Part shown: in pieces, positions 10,401 through 25,400 of the stretch
Layout of the letters: every line of letters starts with the position of its first letter
Numbering within the stretch: position 1 is the stretch's first letter
Assembly: GCA_001179505.1 (NCBI GenBank)
Contig: CDMY01000708.1
Span: forward strand, 188,614-252,613
From: Vitrella brassicaformis
Taxonomy: Eukaryota; Sar; Vitrellaceae
Direction: 5' to 3'
DNA: 64,000 nucleotides
Position numbers and translations under genes: made by a program
The notes under the pieces: model-generated
Seen by the model: the letters and a program-made list of their open reading frames with translations, nothing else
Database searches by the model: none
What the model was told of the DNA's origin: nothing

Positions 10401-13400
10401 TCTCAGAACTCGTATGTGTGACATCTGGCATACGCTTTGTCGCATACGTATGTGCATTGCTGCCTGCCTGCGCGTATGTCCGGCTGCAGGGTAATGATGA
10501 GTGCCGCACGTGTCCCGCAGGCTTTGAATGCACCGACCCAGGGGCGGCGCCTGTCGTAGGGCACTGCACACAGAGGCACAGGCACTCGTGGGCAAGATTG
10601 TACTTGCTTTTGTGTGCTGACTTATTCAGCAATGCAGCAATGCATTTCCCGCGAACACACACTACTCCCTCGGCGGCCAAGTCTACTGCACGCCATGCCC
10701 CGCAGGTCAATGAGACCAACAATCAATGTTTATTTGTCAGCAAACACACACGGCTTCGGCTTCATGGCGTTGATTCGCTCAGGCTATAGATGCGACAATG
10801 GTCTTCCGGGGGACCAGCCCCCTGTTCGCTGTTTGGAGGGGCAGTACTCATACGAGGGCGATGGCAGATGCCGTGCGTGCGACCCGGGATATCTGTGTCC
10901 TCCCGGATCAGCCACACCCTCACCGAGAGGAGCCGAATGTCCAGAGGGGTGGGGTGTGTCTAGCCACGGAGAAGGAACAACAGTGAGACCCATGATCTAT
11001 GTGTGTGCAGGACGCACTGTGAGGTCGCGGGCGACCCCGTTTTTGGTCAGGTTGTGCTGGCAGATTGTAACGCTGGGACGTGGGGCCCCATGAGAGCCGC
11101 ACGATCGCAAGCTGACTGCAGGGACTGTCCTGGAGGTCAGTGCACGGTGAAACGACACAGACCTTCGCTTGCCTTCCTTTCACGATCGATTGATTTGCTT
11201 TTTTGGGTCAGGGTTCTACTGCCCGGCGGGGACCGGCGTGTTCAACCAGTACCCCTGCCCGGCTGGCTATTGGTGCGACCCAGGCTCGACAACCGGCTTG
11301 CAACACCCGTGTGTCGACGGTAAGCAAAGAGAACGCAATCGTGTGGATCCACTCACGGATTACTTATCGGCTGCTGCGCTCTATATACAGGCACGTACAA
11401 TGACGAGATCGGCGCAGTCAGCCAGGACGACTGCAAGCCCTGTCCGGGAGGCACCTACTGTCCCGATCAAGCCGCCCCCGGCATTACGGACCCCACCCGC
11501 TGTCCGGCGGGCTACTTCTGTCCCCAGGGCATCGACGACCACACTTTTTACCCCTGCTTCAGGGGCACATACAGCCCCAATGAAGGCATGTGGCATCAAT
11601 AAACGGACGTGCCTCACACAGCAGACGAACAGTCGGGTCTCTTTGTCTCTTGCATGTGTGCAGGGATTGAGCATCCGTCCGATTGTCTGGAGTGTCCCAT
11701 GGGTCACTACTGCCTCGACGCTGCCGTGGAGCCCACACCCTGCCCCCCAGGCACATTCAACAAACACCCGGGTGCAGGGTACTTCGAGAACTGCGAGCTC
11801 TGCCCTCCCACGTACACCTGCCCCCTATATGGACAGACGGACTACGCAGGAGAGTACAGCTTCCGGTCGGTAGCTGGCTGCCGACACATCCAATCACTGC
11901 GCATGAAGTTTCTGTCGATGGTTTGCTTGTGGCAGGTGTGCTGAGGGCCATTATTGTCCCCGCGGGACAGAGCGGCCCGACTCGCATCCCTGTCCGCCGG
12001 GCACCTACAGCAACAAGACTGGCGTCGAGTCGCTGGCGTCGCCCCAAGAGTGCCACATATGCCCGCCTGGCAAGGTAAGTGCGCAGACATGTTGCATCTC
12101 CACTGGCCCACTTCTTCTCTGTTGTTGATGGCTGACGTCAGGCGTGTGACTGGGGCACCACCGGCCCGACAGGCACGAAGCCACCAGTGGATTGTGCAGC
12201 TGGATTCTACTGTCCTGCGGGTATGTCCCCGCGCCTTCGACGGCCAGAAGCAACCCTTTGCCCTTCATTTTGTCGGCGCTTCTGCATTGATTCGTTAGGT
12301 ACGTCCGTCCCATCTCAGTATCCATGCCCCCCTGGCACCTACGATGCGGCGACCAACCTGACTGACTCGTTCCAATGCGATCCGTGCCCGGCGGGCTCGT
12401 ACTGCCTCGGTGGTGACACGGCGGTGACCGGCCTTTGTTTGGAGGGCTACTACTGCCCTGAAGGCAGCTCCACCAATAGTAAGCGAGCCTACCGAGAAAC
12501 AAGCCTTGACACTTGAGTCCTCACGCCTTGCGTGCTATTTCCTGCGTGGCAGAGGCGTTTCCCTGCCCCGCTGGAACGTTCAGAGCCACTCCGGGCGCAA
12601 CGGTCAGGGGGGAGTGCCAGAGAAACACAAAACGGATCCGTTTATACGTTGTGTTTCGCTTCCACCGCCTGCTTCAGAGTGTGGACGATTGCGCGAATTG
12701 CACAGCGACTAACTACTGCAACGAAGCGAGCACTTCACAAGAAGTCTGCCCGGACGGTACCTAAAACAGGACGCTTCGATGCGATCCACCATGTCTCTGC
12801 TGCTGTGCCTTACAGGCTCCTACTCTGATGGCCCGAATTTCAAATACAGAGGTCAGTCGTACACATACAACTTTCGACACGCCTTCAACTTGTGTGTTGG
12901 TATGCCATGCAGGCCCTTCTGACAGCTACCCTTCGTGCATCCGGTGTCCTGCTGGGTACAGCTGCACCGCCGGCGACCGCGCTAATTGCACCGCGGGCAG
13001 TTACTCGAGAAGCGGACAGTCCAGCTGCACGCCTTGTCCTGAGGTGCGGAGGGAGGTGCCGAGTGGCAGAAAGATGATCAACGAAAACCCTTCTGCTCTT
13101 GCATGTGTGCACAGGGGCACTTTTGTGACTCCGACACGACGAGTGAGGCGGAGATGCTGTCCAACAAGTGTGCGGCGGGTCGCTTGTGTAACGCCTTGAG
13201 CATCGTTCAAGATCCCACCGACACAGACGACAGGCCGTGTCCCGCTGGCAGTTACTGCCCAACAGGCACCACGGCTGCAGGTGGGCCTGGCTACAACCAC
13301 AAGCAACAAAGAATGACCTGTCGAATCTGGTTTGTGGCCGGCTCTCTGGCTGTTCTGGCTTAGTTTCCTGCCCTGCTGGTACTTACAACAATCTCGAAGG

Positions 13401-16400
13401 CCGAGGGTCTTTGAGCGACTGCCGGCCCACTCCTGCGGGGAACTATTCGGATCCCGGGGAGACCAATCCACTGGGGACGGGCGAGTGCGACGAGGGCCAC
13501 TTCTGCCCTGAGGTGAGCAGCCAGCAAAAGCACACACAGCTCCGGATCCAGCCACTTGTTGTTCTACGCGGTTGGTTGGTTTCCAGGGCTCATCCTCGCC
13601 GACGCAAGAGCCATGCCCCCCGCGGTAATGAGAAGCATGCAGAGATTAAGCCATCATTCACTCTTGTATCTGTGTGTCAGGACGTACCGCAATCTGACTG
13701 GTGGTCGAAGCTCCGACGACTGCGCGCCCTGCCCGACTGGCTTCTACTGCACGGGCGCCACCAGTGACCCCACGCCATGCGACATCGGCTTCTACTGCAC
13801 ACTCGGAGGTGAGTGACGAAGACAGACAAACACCTGTCTCACGATTGTCTCACGAATGAGCTCACCTTCACTCATTCATTCTGCCTGTCTGTCTATCTAT
13901 CTATCTGTCTGCCTTGCAGTCGACCGGGGCTTCCCATGCCCGCCAGGCACATTCGGGTGAGACCGTCTTACGCCATTGATCGATTGACTGATTGACTGAT
14001 TGATTGATTCCTTCGTTCACTGTGAACGTATGTCTCTATGCAGCAATGTGACTGGGCTTCGGCGGTCGACCGATTGCGAAGAGTGCACGCCGGGCTACTA
14101 CTGCGACCAGTACGGTCTGAGCGATGTGTCGGGTCCTTGCGACCCAGGCTTCTACTGCTCGGGGAGATCAGCCACATCCGCGCCCAGAGACGACATCCAG
14201 GGCAACATCTGCCCCGCGGGAGGATACTGCGAGGCTGGATCACCTGGGCCATCGCGGTGCCCCATCGGCAAATACAACGCCTACGAGGGCGGAAAGAGCC
14301 TAGCAAACTGCCTCGAGTGCCCGCCTGGTGAGTCAGCTGATGTCACGTCCGCAAGTAGCGATGTGCATCGCTTCCATTGACGGGAGCGCGCCCGTGTGTC
14401 TCTCTGATGGCTCTCACTGACTGACCATGCGCAGGTCTGTGGTGTGGTGGTACTGGAGCGGCTTTGCCCCAGGAACCCTGCAAGGAGGGGTTCTTCTGCC
14501 CTGGAGGGGCCCAGGACGAGAGAGGAAAGACCGATAACGACACCGAAATGCCGGCGCAACCAGGCAAGCAATTGTCTGGGTCACTATGTTACAGCCATTG
14601 GGTGTGGTGTGTTGTCACTTCGTGCGCGCTGCCCTGATGACCCATGCAGGCTACTATGCTCCTGCGGGGGCGCACAACCAGATCCCCTGTCCAGTGGGCA
14701 CCTTCCAGGCCAACAACGCCTCCTCTTCGTGCAACCCCTGCCCAGGAGGCTTCTACTGCGACGAGCAGAACCTCGATGACCGCAAGGAGTGCCCTGAGGG
14801 CACTTATTGCCCGTCAGGTGCATCCATCTACCTGCCATGTCCGCCCGGCACCTACAGGAACGAGACAGGTGGGCAGGTGCTGGCGACGGATTGCAAGGGG
14901 TGCGAGGACGGCAAGTACTGCCCCGACTACGGGATGACCAGCGCAACCCTCGACTGCGAAGCGGGCTACTTCTGCAAGAGTAAGCGACGGCCGAATACTA
15001 TTATTGTGTACTGTCGATTGCTCGATTGTACAGAGGACCCGTCGATCAACAAGGGGTCGGACTCTCCTGCGCCACAGGTACGTACAAAAAAGACATGAAC
15101 ATGGGAATGGCCACGTTCGACCGTCTGCTTGTTTATAGACCACCACATCGACAGGCGGCCCATGCCCAGCTGGCCACTACTGCGGCAACGGAACGGGCGA
15201 TCCGACCCCATGTGACCCAGGCTTTTATGCCCCCACGGAGAGAAACGTAGACAGCGATGGCTGCCTGCCATGCACACCAGGATGGTAAGCGGTGATACTC
15301 TGGATGTTCCATTTATTGTTGATCCATTGTTCCAATGGCTTCGGCCCAATGGTGTGTTCATTCAGGTACTGCGCCACTGCGGGCTTGGCAGCGCCAACTG
15401 GTCTGTGTGACGCGAATTATTTCTGCGAAAGGAACAACACAAACCCCAGGCCGGGTGGAGATGAGTGCAAAGTGGGGCACAAGTGTCCCGCAGGCTCAAC
15501 AAGGATGGTCCCCTGTGAAGAGGGGACGTACCAGGACCAGGATGAGCGCAGCGAGTGCCTCACCTGCCCCGCTGGATCATACTGCGGCGTTGCCACCGGG
15601 TTTCCTAGTGCCGCATGTCCAGAAGGTGAGTTCCAGCACTCTGTCCAGATGCAGACAACAGTCGATTGCCTTTTGAGACAATCGCTGTCTTTCGTCGCTG
15701 TCTTTCGTCCGCTTTGCATGCAGGTCACTTCTGCCCTGCCGGCACAAGATATAGCACGGAGTTCCCCTGCCCTGCAGGTTTGTCTGCCTGCATGAATGTC
15801 GACCAACGGACGCACAGACAGAATGACAGAAAAACCTTTCTGTTGCTTGTATGTCTTGTGCGTGACTACGTCAGGTACCTATAACCCCGACTCCGGCAAG
15901 CAGACATGGCACGCGTGCCTTGAGTGCCCTCCTGGCCGGTATTGCCCTACGCAGGGCCTCGACTCGACTGTATCCCCGACTGGATCAGCCAACAAATGCG
16001 ACGGCGGCTTCTACTGCACGGGAGGCAGCATCTACCCGAATCCTGTTGGAATAAGTATGTCGATCTAATTGTTCACAGAGAAACCCTCGCATCTGCCTGT
16101 GTGTCTGTGTGTCTGTATGTCTGTGTGTCTGTGTGTCTCTGCCTGTCTGTGTCTGCCTGTCTGTGTCTGTCTGTCTGTCTGTCTGTCTGTGTGTCTGTGT
16201 ATTGCAGACACTTCTTACGCCGATCCCGTTGCTGGGGAGGACACAACCATCTGCGGCGGGGGGCCCGACATAACATACCCTACACAAACAGCGGCAGAGG
16301 TCAGGCAGCTAGGCCGCGAGGAGACATCATTACACCCACAGGCGGAAAGCCGTCAAGCTCCTGGCTGTCTGCTGGCTGACGTATCCAGGATTACTGCACG

Positions 16401-19400
16401 GCGGAGCCGACATGCATCGGTGTGGTCCAGCACGGCTCGGGCGACTGGCATCCCCGCTGCGGCAGCGCCACATCAACGGCCACTTGGGTGCCCAATGCCG
16501 TGGGCGTCGTGTTTCCTCAGTTCTACAGAAGGATACAGGGCGGGGGCGGCAGGTGCACCGCGGTAGGAATGACACTCTTTGTGGACGGTTCATATGTAAC
16601 ATGTCTCTCTTCATGTCTCTTCTTTTATCGCTTCAGGGCCACTTCTGCCCGGCTGGCAGCACAACAGAGAACCCCTGCGATCCCGGCTTCTACTGCGCAG
16701 CAGATGGGCTCAACACGACCACGGGCAGCTGTGCGGCGGGCTTCTACTGCGGTCGGTGACTAATTCCAAACAACCTGGAGGAGACACCATGAGCCGCTTG
16801 TGTACGTTGCGTTGCAGATGCTGGTGCTGCTGTTCCCGCTCCGCCTGATCGTGTGTGTCCTAAGGGCGGCTACTGCCCCGCAGGCACGACGACTGTGCGG
16901 AACTGCCAAGCAGGCGAGTTCCAGCCATCGAGGGGCAATGACGACGAATCCGACTGTTTCAATTGCACAGTAAGACAAGCAGACCATATACGCATGGCCC
17001 TTGGCCCTCTCTGACTTGTCTATTTTGCTAGTCTGGCTACTACTGTGCGACCCCGGGCCTGCCAGCGCCAACGGGGCCATGCGACGTTGGTGAGTAAGAT
17101 CATACGCAAACAGGCACACTCGCTTTCCCTCTCTTCATTTTCTGGCGGTAGGTCACTATTGCGAGGAGGGCAGCTCATCGCGGACTCAGAACCCGTGCCC
17201 AGCTGGCCACAGATGCCCAGTGGCGTCGAGCTTTCCGATTCCGTGTACGGTGGGCAGTTACCAGCCCAGCGGACAACAAGGCAGCTGCATACCCTGCGGA
17301 GCCGGTCAGTCAGCCAGCCAATTAGTCGTTCTCGAACGAAGCGGATGGTGCCTCACAATGTGCTGGCTGCAGGGGTGTATTGCATCGAAGGGGCAAGCAG
17401 CTCCACGCCGCCACCCTGCGCCGTGCGTGACAGACTCACAGAACAAACACGTTTCGCAGAGCTACTGTTTCTGTCTCTCATCTGCAGAAGGGCTTCTACT
17501 GCCCTGCTGGCACGGCATACAGAGACGTAAGCGTTCCTCCTGCCTGTCAGCAAGCAAAACCAAAACACGCACTCGATCAAGGTGTTTGTTCCTCAGCAAT
17601 ACCCGTGTCCTGTCGGCACATTCCGTGACACTGATGGAGCGGAAACCATCGCAGACTGCTCAGATTGCACTGCGGGCAACTACTGCGACGAACTGGGGCT
17701 GGACGTTCCTGCTGGGTCATGCGATCCGGGTGAGACCGACCAGACCTGGCAGTAACATTGTGATCAATCTCGTGTCTTGTCTTTGTCACTCAGGATATTA
17801 CTGCCCCGCCAACAGCCCCAGCGAGTCAATCACACCCCGACCGTTGAACAATTACTGCCGCATGGGCGAATACTGTCCGGCAGCCTCAGGCGCACCCACC
17901 AACTGTCCAGCGGGGCTGTACTGCGGCCAGGGAAGGTCGAGACGCACCACCGCACACCGTACTTGAAGAAGTAGAGAAGGATTGCACGGTTTTGCTTGCA
18001 GGCTGGAACATCCCTCTGGCTTCTGCCAAGCTGGGCATGTGTGCACAAGCCGGTCCTCGACCGCCGCCCCCCTCAACACCCACGGCGCGTGCAGCGAGAA
18101 TATGGTCGGATTGCTGTGTGATCCGGGACACTACTGCATGTCAGGTATGGAGAGCAAGTACGTATTGATGGGAGACGTCATGCGTTTTCTGCTTCAGGCT
18201 CCACAATTCGCACCATAGCCGGCGGGGGTGGGTCGACCAACGACAACATCCATGCCCTCGATCGTGACTTCACCGGCGGCGATGGCCCCGAAGACGCCAT
18301 CGAGGACGCAGATGGCAATGTATACCTCACCTATCCCGGGGAGCACATAGTGCTCCGCATCGACAAGGGCACGCGCAACATCACCACCATCATTGGCACT
18401 GGGACTGCCGGTGCCATCCCTCCGGGACCCGTCCTAGGGACAGCCTTTCCGTTGGATGAGCCGAGAAGGCTGGCCATGGATACGAAGGGAGGAGTGCTGT
18501 ACGTATCGGACTCCGGCAACAATCGCGTCATCAAGTATCTGATTGCCGACGAGGAAGCGGAAGTGCTGACGACGGGCCTGAGCGACCCCCGCGGCATGGA
18601 ATATGACCCATCCTCAACCGAGCTGTACGTCGCGCTCGCTGGGTCCCACGAGGTGGTGTCGCTGGACACTACTAATGGAGCTAGAACCGTTGTTGCCGGA
18701 ACATCAGGCACATCTGGATGTAAGACAGACAAAAGTCGATGTGCTGCGACTGTTGCTGTATGTATCCTTGATTGGTGTTGCAGCTGCAGCCGGTTTCCTC
18801 GACACGCCCATGGATGTCACCCTCGACAGCAGCGGCAACATTTATGTCGCCGACTTTGGTAACCACATGGTGAGTACAGTCACACACGGACATACAGGCG
18901 CCAATATTCGCTCCTCACACAAAATGGCTTTTTCCCTTCAGATTCGCGACGGTAGCCTAGCCACGATTCCCGCTTGCACCACAATTCCCCCTTGCGTCGG
19001 CGACGGCAACGATGGTTCGGATGGCGATTCAGACATCTACAAGATTCGACCTGACTCGGGCAGCTTTGATACTGTTTCCCTAAGTGGCCCGACGGCAGTG
19101 CAGGCCGTCAGACTCACAGTGGTAACACAGGCGAAAGCGTAGCACGCAAGAGTGTCTCGCCAGCACCACCCACGGTCGGCCCACATGTGTATCTGTATTG
19201 GCTCATCAGACCAGGGAGGCTCTTTTCATCGCAGATCAGTCTGCGCATCGGTCAGTGAGAGACAATGACATCAGTCGGCTCGATACGTTGAATAGTGACT
19301 GCTCATCATGTGCCTGCCTCTGCAGCATTCGATTCATTCCTTTCTGGACAGCCCCCAAGATCTACACGGTTGCTGGCGACGGCACAGGTGGCTTCACCAA

Positions 19401-22400
19401 AGACGGGGGGGCCTTGCCTGCCAACGAAGCGCAAGTCCACACACCAACCGGCCTCAACGCCGCAGTCAGACAAGTGAGAGCACCATGCTATATCTTCCGC
19501 ACTCACCATGGCCATCTTGCCCCGCGTGTGTGTCAGTCGAACGGCTACGCGTGGCATCTATATGTGGGGGACAAGGGGAGCAACCGCATTCGTCAGCTCA
19601 TCATCTCGCCAACTCTGTATGAGTCGTCTTCCAGGCAAAAATGCCCTGTTGGTGAGCGACCGAGCCTGCCATACAGGGGAAGTTCCAACCTTTGCTTGTT
19701 TGTCTCGTCCCTCAGGCTCGTACATGCCCTGGACGGGCAACACTGCCGAACAAGACTGCATTCTGGTCAATACAAAACATGCGACACACAAAGGCAGTCA
19801 CCTCTGGGGCGAACCAATCGCAATGTTGCGTCTCTCCATGGGTCTTCTCTGTGTCAGTGTGATCCGGGCATGTACTGCAGTTCCCTTGGTCTGACGGCCC
19901 CCACCGGTCCCTGCCAGTCCGGGTACTACTGTCCCGAGGGATCCAGCAGCGTAACCGCCGTCGACTGCCCCGCGGGACACTACTGCGAACAAAGACCAGG
20001 TGTGTCAGTAGGGCACACGTCAATCATACGCACACCACACGCCAATGTACTCTGTGCGTCAGGGGTGGATGACGATCGCGTAGAGAACAAGCCCGCCTCG
20101 TCCACGACTGCCATTCCCGGGTTCCCCCCCTCCAACGCCGTGGATGGCAACGGCGGCACCTACTGGCAGGCGGCTTTTACGGGAGCGACGTATCTCGAGG
20201 TGTCTCTGGAGGAGTGGTACTTGGTGGATCGATTCCACATCACCATTGTGACTTCACCGGACGGGCTCTACCTCACGGCGTTCACACTCCAGTATGAGGA
20301 CTTCTCTGCAACCAGCGGGCAGTGGGTCGACTTCACCATCGAGCACTCCATCAGTGCTCCAAACACGACGGTAAGTGACTGAAGGAAGGGACACAGAATG
20401 ACAGCAAAGACGTCCTTGCGACCTCGGTAACTAGATCGACGCGGCGATCGACCCTCCACGCCCAGTTGAACGGCTCCGACTGAGTATCACAAGTACGGCT
20501 GGGACAGGGAACATCAAGATATCCGACTTCAACGTTTACGGCAGCAAAAGCACCGGTAAGGGAATGCGAAGCAGCCGTCACGCTCTCTTGTCTCCGTTCG
20601 CCATGATTGGCCCGTCTCTGTCAGGGGCCCCTGTCGCCGTGCGGTGCTCGCCAGGCACATTCCAAGAAGCCTCGGCACAAGCCAGCTGCCTCGTGAGTCA
20701 TCCAACTCCATCGATTCACTCACCCATCGCACACACGTTTATGCCATGTGTCCCTTCCCTTTAGACCTGCCCTGCGGGCTACTACTGCGACGGCATCCAA
20801 TCGGACCGGGCCCTTGACTGTCCAGCAGGCTACTACTGCCCGGAAGGGACTGAGTGGGGCACCCAGTACCCCTGCCCTGTCGGCACCTACAGCGATGTCC
20901 AACGTCTCACCTCGTACACGGAGTGTAAGCCGTGCTCAGCCGGCCAGTACTGCGCCCGGCGGGGCCTGTCTGCACCCAGCGGGCTCTGTGCGGCGGGCTA
21001 CTACTGTAGGGAGGGCAACTTCCTCCCTGCCCCACGAGTCAACGAGACTAACCCGGATCCTTTGGCCGAGAATGTTACCATCCTCGGTGGCCCGTGTCCT
21101 CCCGGCTCCTACTGCCTGGAGGGGACGGAGTACGAGACGCAATACACATGCCAATCGTAAGTCCGCCAGGGAGACACTGGATATACCCATTGCGCATGTG
21201 TGTGGTTGTTGTGGTCGCTCCCGCAGAGGATTCTTCTCGGTGTCGGAGGGCGCCGACTCGAACGTCAGGTGCGGTGAAGCAGTGCCGGCAGATCCATATA
21301 CTCTGTTGAATGTGCACCCTCCTATGGTATGTGTCTGTGCTCAGCTGCGTGGCCTGCACTGCGGGATACTATTGCGAAAACACCACCACCACCATCCGCC
21401 AACCATGCCTTGGCGGGTACGTGTGTCTCAGCGGCAGCGACACTGGCCAGCCCGACGGCTCTGACTCAGGATGTCCAGATGCGTATCCGTGTAAGGGCTA
21501 CCCTTGCCCTGAAGGCTACTACTGCCCTGCGGGCACATTCGCTGAGAAGGTTTGTAGGGGAGAAAGATCGACACGATTGTAATCGTGGTGGAAGTATCCT
21601 CCTAATTCCGCTCTGCAGGCGTGTCCTCCTGGCACGTATAGTGGCGCCAGAGCGCCTGTGTGCAGTGACTGCCCGCCGGGAAAGTAAGAAACCGTCACCC
21701 GGACAAACCAAAAAATAGAAGAGAGGGATAGACCGATGGATGGATGGCTTCGTTCAGGTACTGTCCGATATCGGGTCTGAACGCCTCGTTTGTGCAGGGT
21801 GCCAATGCCCCATACATCTGCCCTTTTGGCCACTACTGTCCGGAGGGAAGCATCACCCCCGTCCCCTCCCTGCCGGGATACTTCGTCGACTACGAAGGCG
21901 CGCAGAAGCCCACACCGTGCACCAACGGAGAGTATTGCAGGTCAGCAGTCTGTCTTTACACGAATGGATGGTGGGATGGATGGATGGATGCATTCGATAA
22001 CAATGTCTGCTCCTTCCTTCCTTGTTCGTAGTGGCTACGGGCTGAGCAGCACGTCCGGGAGGTGTGCGCCAGGCTTCGGGTGTCAGCAGCCGCCCTGTGC
22101 GCCAACCGACATCATGTGTCCCCCCGGTGCAATGTACCAATACGAGGTCGACCGCATCTTCGACAGCGCTGACGACATATACGTCGGCAGGTGCCCCATA
22201 GGCCACTACTGTCCCGCCACGAACCCTGACGGATCGCTCTTCGGCGGCGTGCCACTGCCATGCCCTCCAGGGGAGTACCAGGTACCTGCCGATGGCTTAC
22301 TGCCTCCCTCCTTCAGGCAGAAGAGAGTATCGACACCACCCGCACTTGTCTGAGCGTTGCATTTGTGTTCAGGACACGCACACAGCTGATGAGTGCAAGA

Positions 22401-25400
22401 AGTGCCCACCTGGGAAAGCATGCACTGTCCCGGGGCTGTCGTCGCCCGATGCCGACTGCCAGGCGGGGTACTTCTGCGCCGGGGGAGCCGCGACTACAAG
22501 TACACACACCACGAGAGAGACGCGGAGACGTCACTCTACAATGCTCTCCCCATCTGCGATCACGCGTGCAGCGCCGGTGGGGTTTGGCAATCCTCAGGGC
22601 GGGGAGTGTCCAGTGGGCCATTACTGTCCGACGGGCACCAACAGCTCCATTCCATGCCCGCCCGGCGAATATGCCAACGTGGCCCGGAGCGCGACATGCT
22701 TGCCATGCCCCCCCGGGAAACACTGCATCAACGGCACCTCCACCCCAGGGTCAGCTACACTACCCAGACGATGGATAGATTGTGTGGACGATCGTGTGTG
22801 TGTGACTCGTGTCTTCTTCAGACTGTGTCCTGCTGGCCGCGTGTGCAATATTTCCAGTCAGTCGGGCTTTGACGACGCTGGCGGAAGAGGGATAGCTCCC
22901 CTTGTGTCCCTCCTGTGCGTGTCTGTTGACGTGTTGTGGTCGGTCAGGCGAGCCATGTCCCATAGGCAGTTACCGAGACGCCATTGGCCTCCCTGACGAT
23001 GTTGGCGAGGACTGCGCGCCGTGTTTGCCTGGCTGGTACTGCCGGGCCGGACAGCAAGTTGGCCTATGCGCCGTAAGAGAAGAACTATAGACCAAAACAT
23101 TGATCACATCTAGACGGTTGTCTGTTCTCTGTGTGTGTCAATGTCGCCGCTGACCTCCTCAGGCCGGGTAGGTCGCGTGAGAGGCCATTCCTTTGTGTCT
23201 CCATGGGAAGGATCTGCCTGTCTGCGTGACTGTGTTCAGGTACTTGTGTGGTTTCGGCAACCGGCACCCCAACCCCCGCCCCGACAAAGGCAACAGTGGC
23301 CCCGGCGTGACGTACACCCGCCCGAGCGCCACTGTCGAGTACATAAACTACACCAACTTCGTCAGGCTGCACTATAATCCACCCGAGGAAGTATATGGTG
23401 ATTTGGGGCGGCATGGATCACACACACAGAGCGCGAATACGAGACACCGTCTGTCTGCCTGTCTGCCTGTCTGCCTGCAGGTGGCATCCAGTGTCCGCCA
23501 GGGTTTTACTGCAGAGAGGGTAGGCAGAAGGGCCGTGTGTCAGCCACCGGGTGACTACCGTCTGTCTGCATTGTGTGCAGGCACGGGTCGATGGGGGGAT
23601 GACTACAAACCGCAGGAGTGCACGGATGGGTCGGTCCGGCTGTTCCCTGGGGGTCGATATGAGTCTGACTGCACCAACTGCCCCGCTGGCTACTACTGCC
23701 CGCCAAACATGTCACCTCCGGTCAGCCTCGCATCCAGCCAGCCAGCCAGTAGTTGCTCGAGTCTCACATGCAGCTGTTTGTTTCTGCTGATTGCCATGAT
23801 AGATTCCCATCGTCTGTCCAGCTGGCAGCTACTGTCCGGAAGGTAGGTATACACACGGAAGGAGACATTCGTAGACGGATTTGCACCCCAAGCATGTCAC
23901 TCATCTCGATCGGCTGACCAGGTGTGCAAGCGCCGATCCCCTGCCCCGCATCTCTCTACAACCCCTTCACGGAGAAGAAGTCGCTGGCGGCGTGCATCCC
24001 GTGCCCGGCGGGCCGCTGGTGCACACAAGACGGCACACCTGACGCCTACGATGAAGCCGAAGGGGCGATTGCATGCCCTGTATGTAAAGGACACACAGCC
24101 ACAGCACACACAAAGAACGTGGGCAACGCTTGAGGGATCTTCTGTGTGTGTGTGTGTGTGATGGATGGCTCGAGCAGGTTGGCTCCTACTGTGTGAACGG
24201 CACTCGCGACCCCATCCCCTGCCCGCCCGGCACGTTTGTCGACTTCCCGGGCGCCATGGATGTGTCTGACTGCAAAGACTGCCCGCCGGGCTTCTACTGT
24301 GACTTCTCCAATAACACGGTGCCCGACGCCATGTGCCCCCCTGGCACCTACTGCCCCGGCAGATCGGCCCGCCCCCGCGTGTGTCCCGCGCGCTTCTACT
24401 GCCCGCCCGTCACCGACCCGAATGGCACTGTCATCTCCGGCACGGTGGATCCCATTGAATGCCCGGCAGGCTACTACTGCAAGGCGGGGACGGGAGCGAT
24501 CGAGGCCGTCACCAGGCTACTGCAGGGGGCGGCACTGTACTCGGGCTTCATTGACCTCCCCGAGTGCGAGACGGGATTCTACTGCCCCAATGGCACCGAT
24601 GTGCCGCGACCTTGCCCCCCTGGCTACAGGGGCATTGATGGGACAGGCCAGGAACCGGGGTTCAGAACCGCATTTAATGAGGCGTGCATCCCCTGTGAAC
24701 CGGTGAGAAACAGACGGTATAGGCAGTGAGTGGAAAGAGAGAGAGTCCTCATACTGCCGTGCCGTACTTCCTCGTTTGTGTTGATTCACTGATTCATTGA
24801 TTCATTGATTCATTCATTCAGGGGACGTATCTGGAGGATCAGAATGCGACTGAATGTCTGCCATGCCGGCCCGGATATGTCTGCGTCAATGCAACCAACA
24901 AGATGTATGTATACAAATGAAAAGAAAGAGGAGAGAGAGGAGAGGACAGCTGCTGCGCATCGATCCAGCAATGTGGCTCCCTTGCAAACGAATGCAGGCA
25001 CCCCACCGTATTGGAGAGAGATGGGGGGTATGAGTGCCCCCTGGGCCACTTCTGCCCCTCACCCGTCGCCGCTGAGCTGCCCATGGTCGGCACGGCAGAG
25101 GAGTTCCCATGTGTGGCTGGCACATACGGACCTCTTCCCAGGCAGTCCACTAACGAGTCGTGCCTCCCTTGCCCCGTAAGTGCACCACCCACGCAATGAT
25201 ATCGATGGACGCAATCCAATGGCCCTTCTGCGTGTGTGTGTGCATGTGCTGCAGGTGGCGACATTCAATCCACTGACAGGCAAAAGCACGTGCACGCCCT
25301 GCGGCTCGAGTGCGACAACTCCTGGTGTTGGAGCGGCCATCTGCCAGTGCGTGGGCAAGAACCGCGCCTTCCAGGTGTCGGACCAGGCGTGCGTGTGCGC

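Noticed and set aside
16065-16207. Regular TGTC/TGTG array considered as a CRISPR-like or functional repeat
   Set aside because: It is a simple-sequence tract filling an intron of the giant gene, with no spacers, in a eukaryotic genome.
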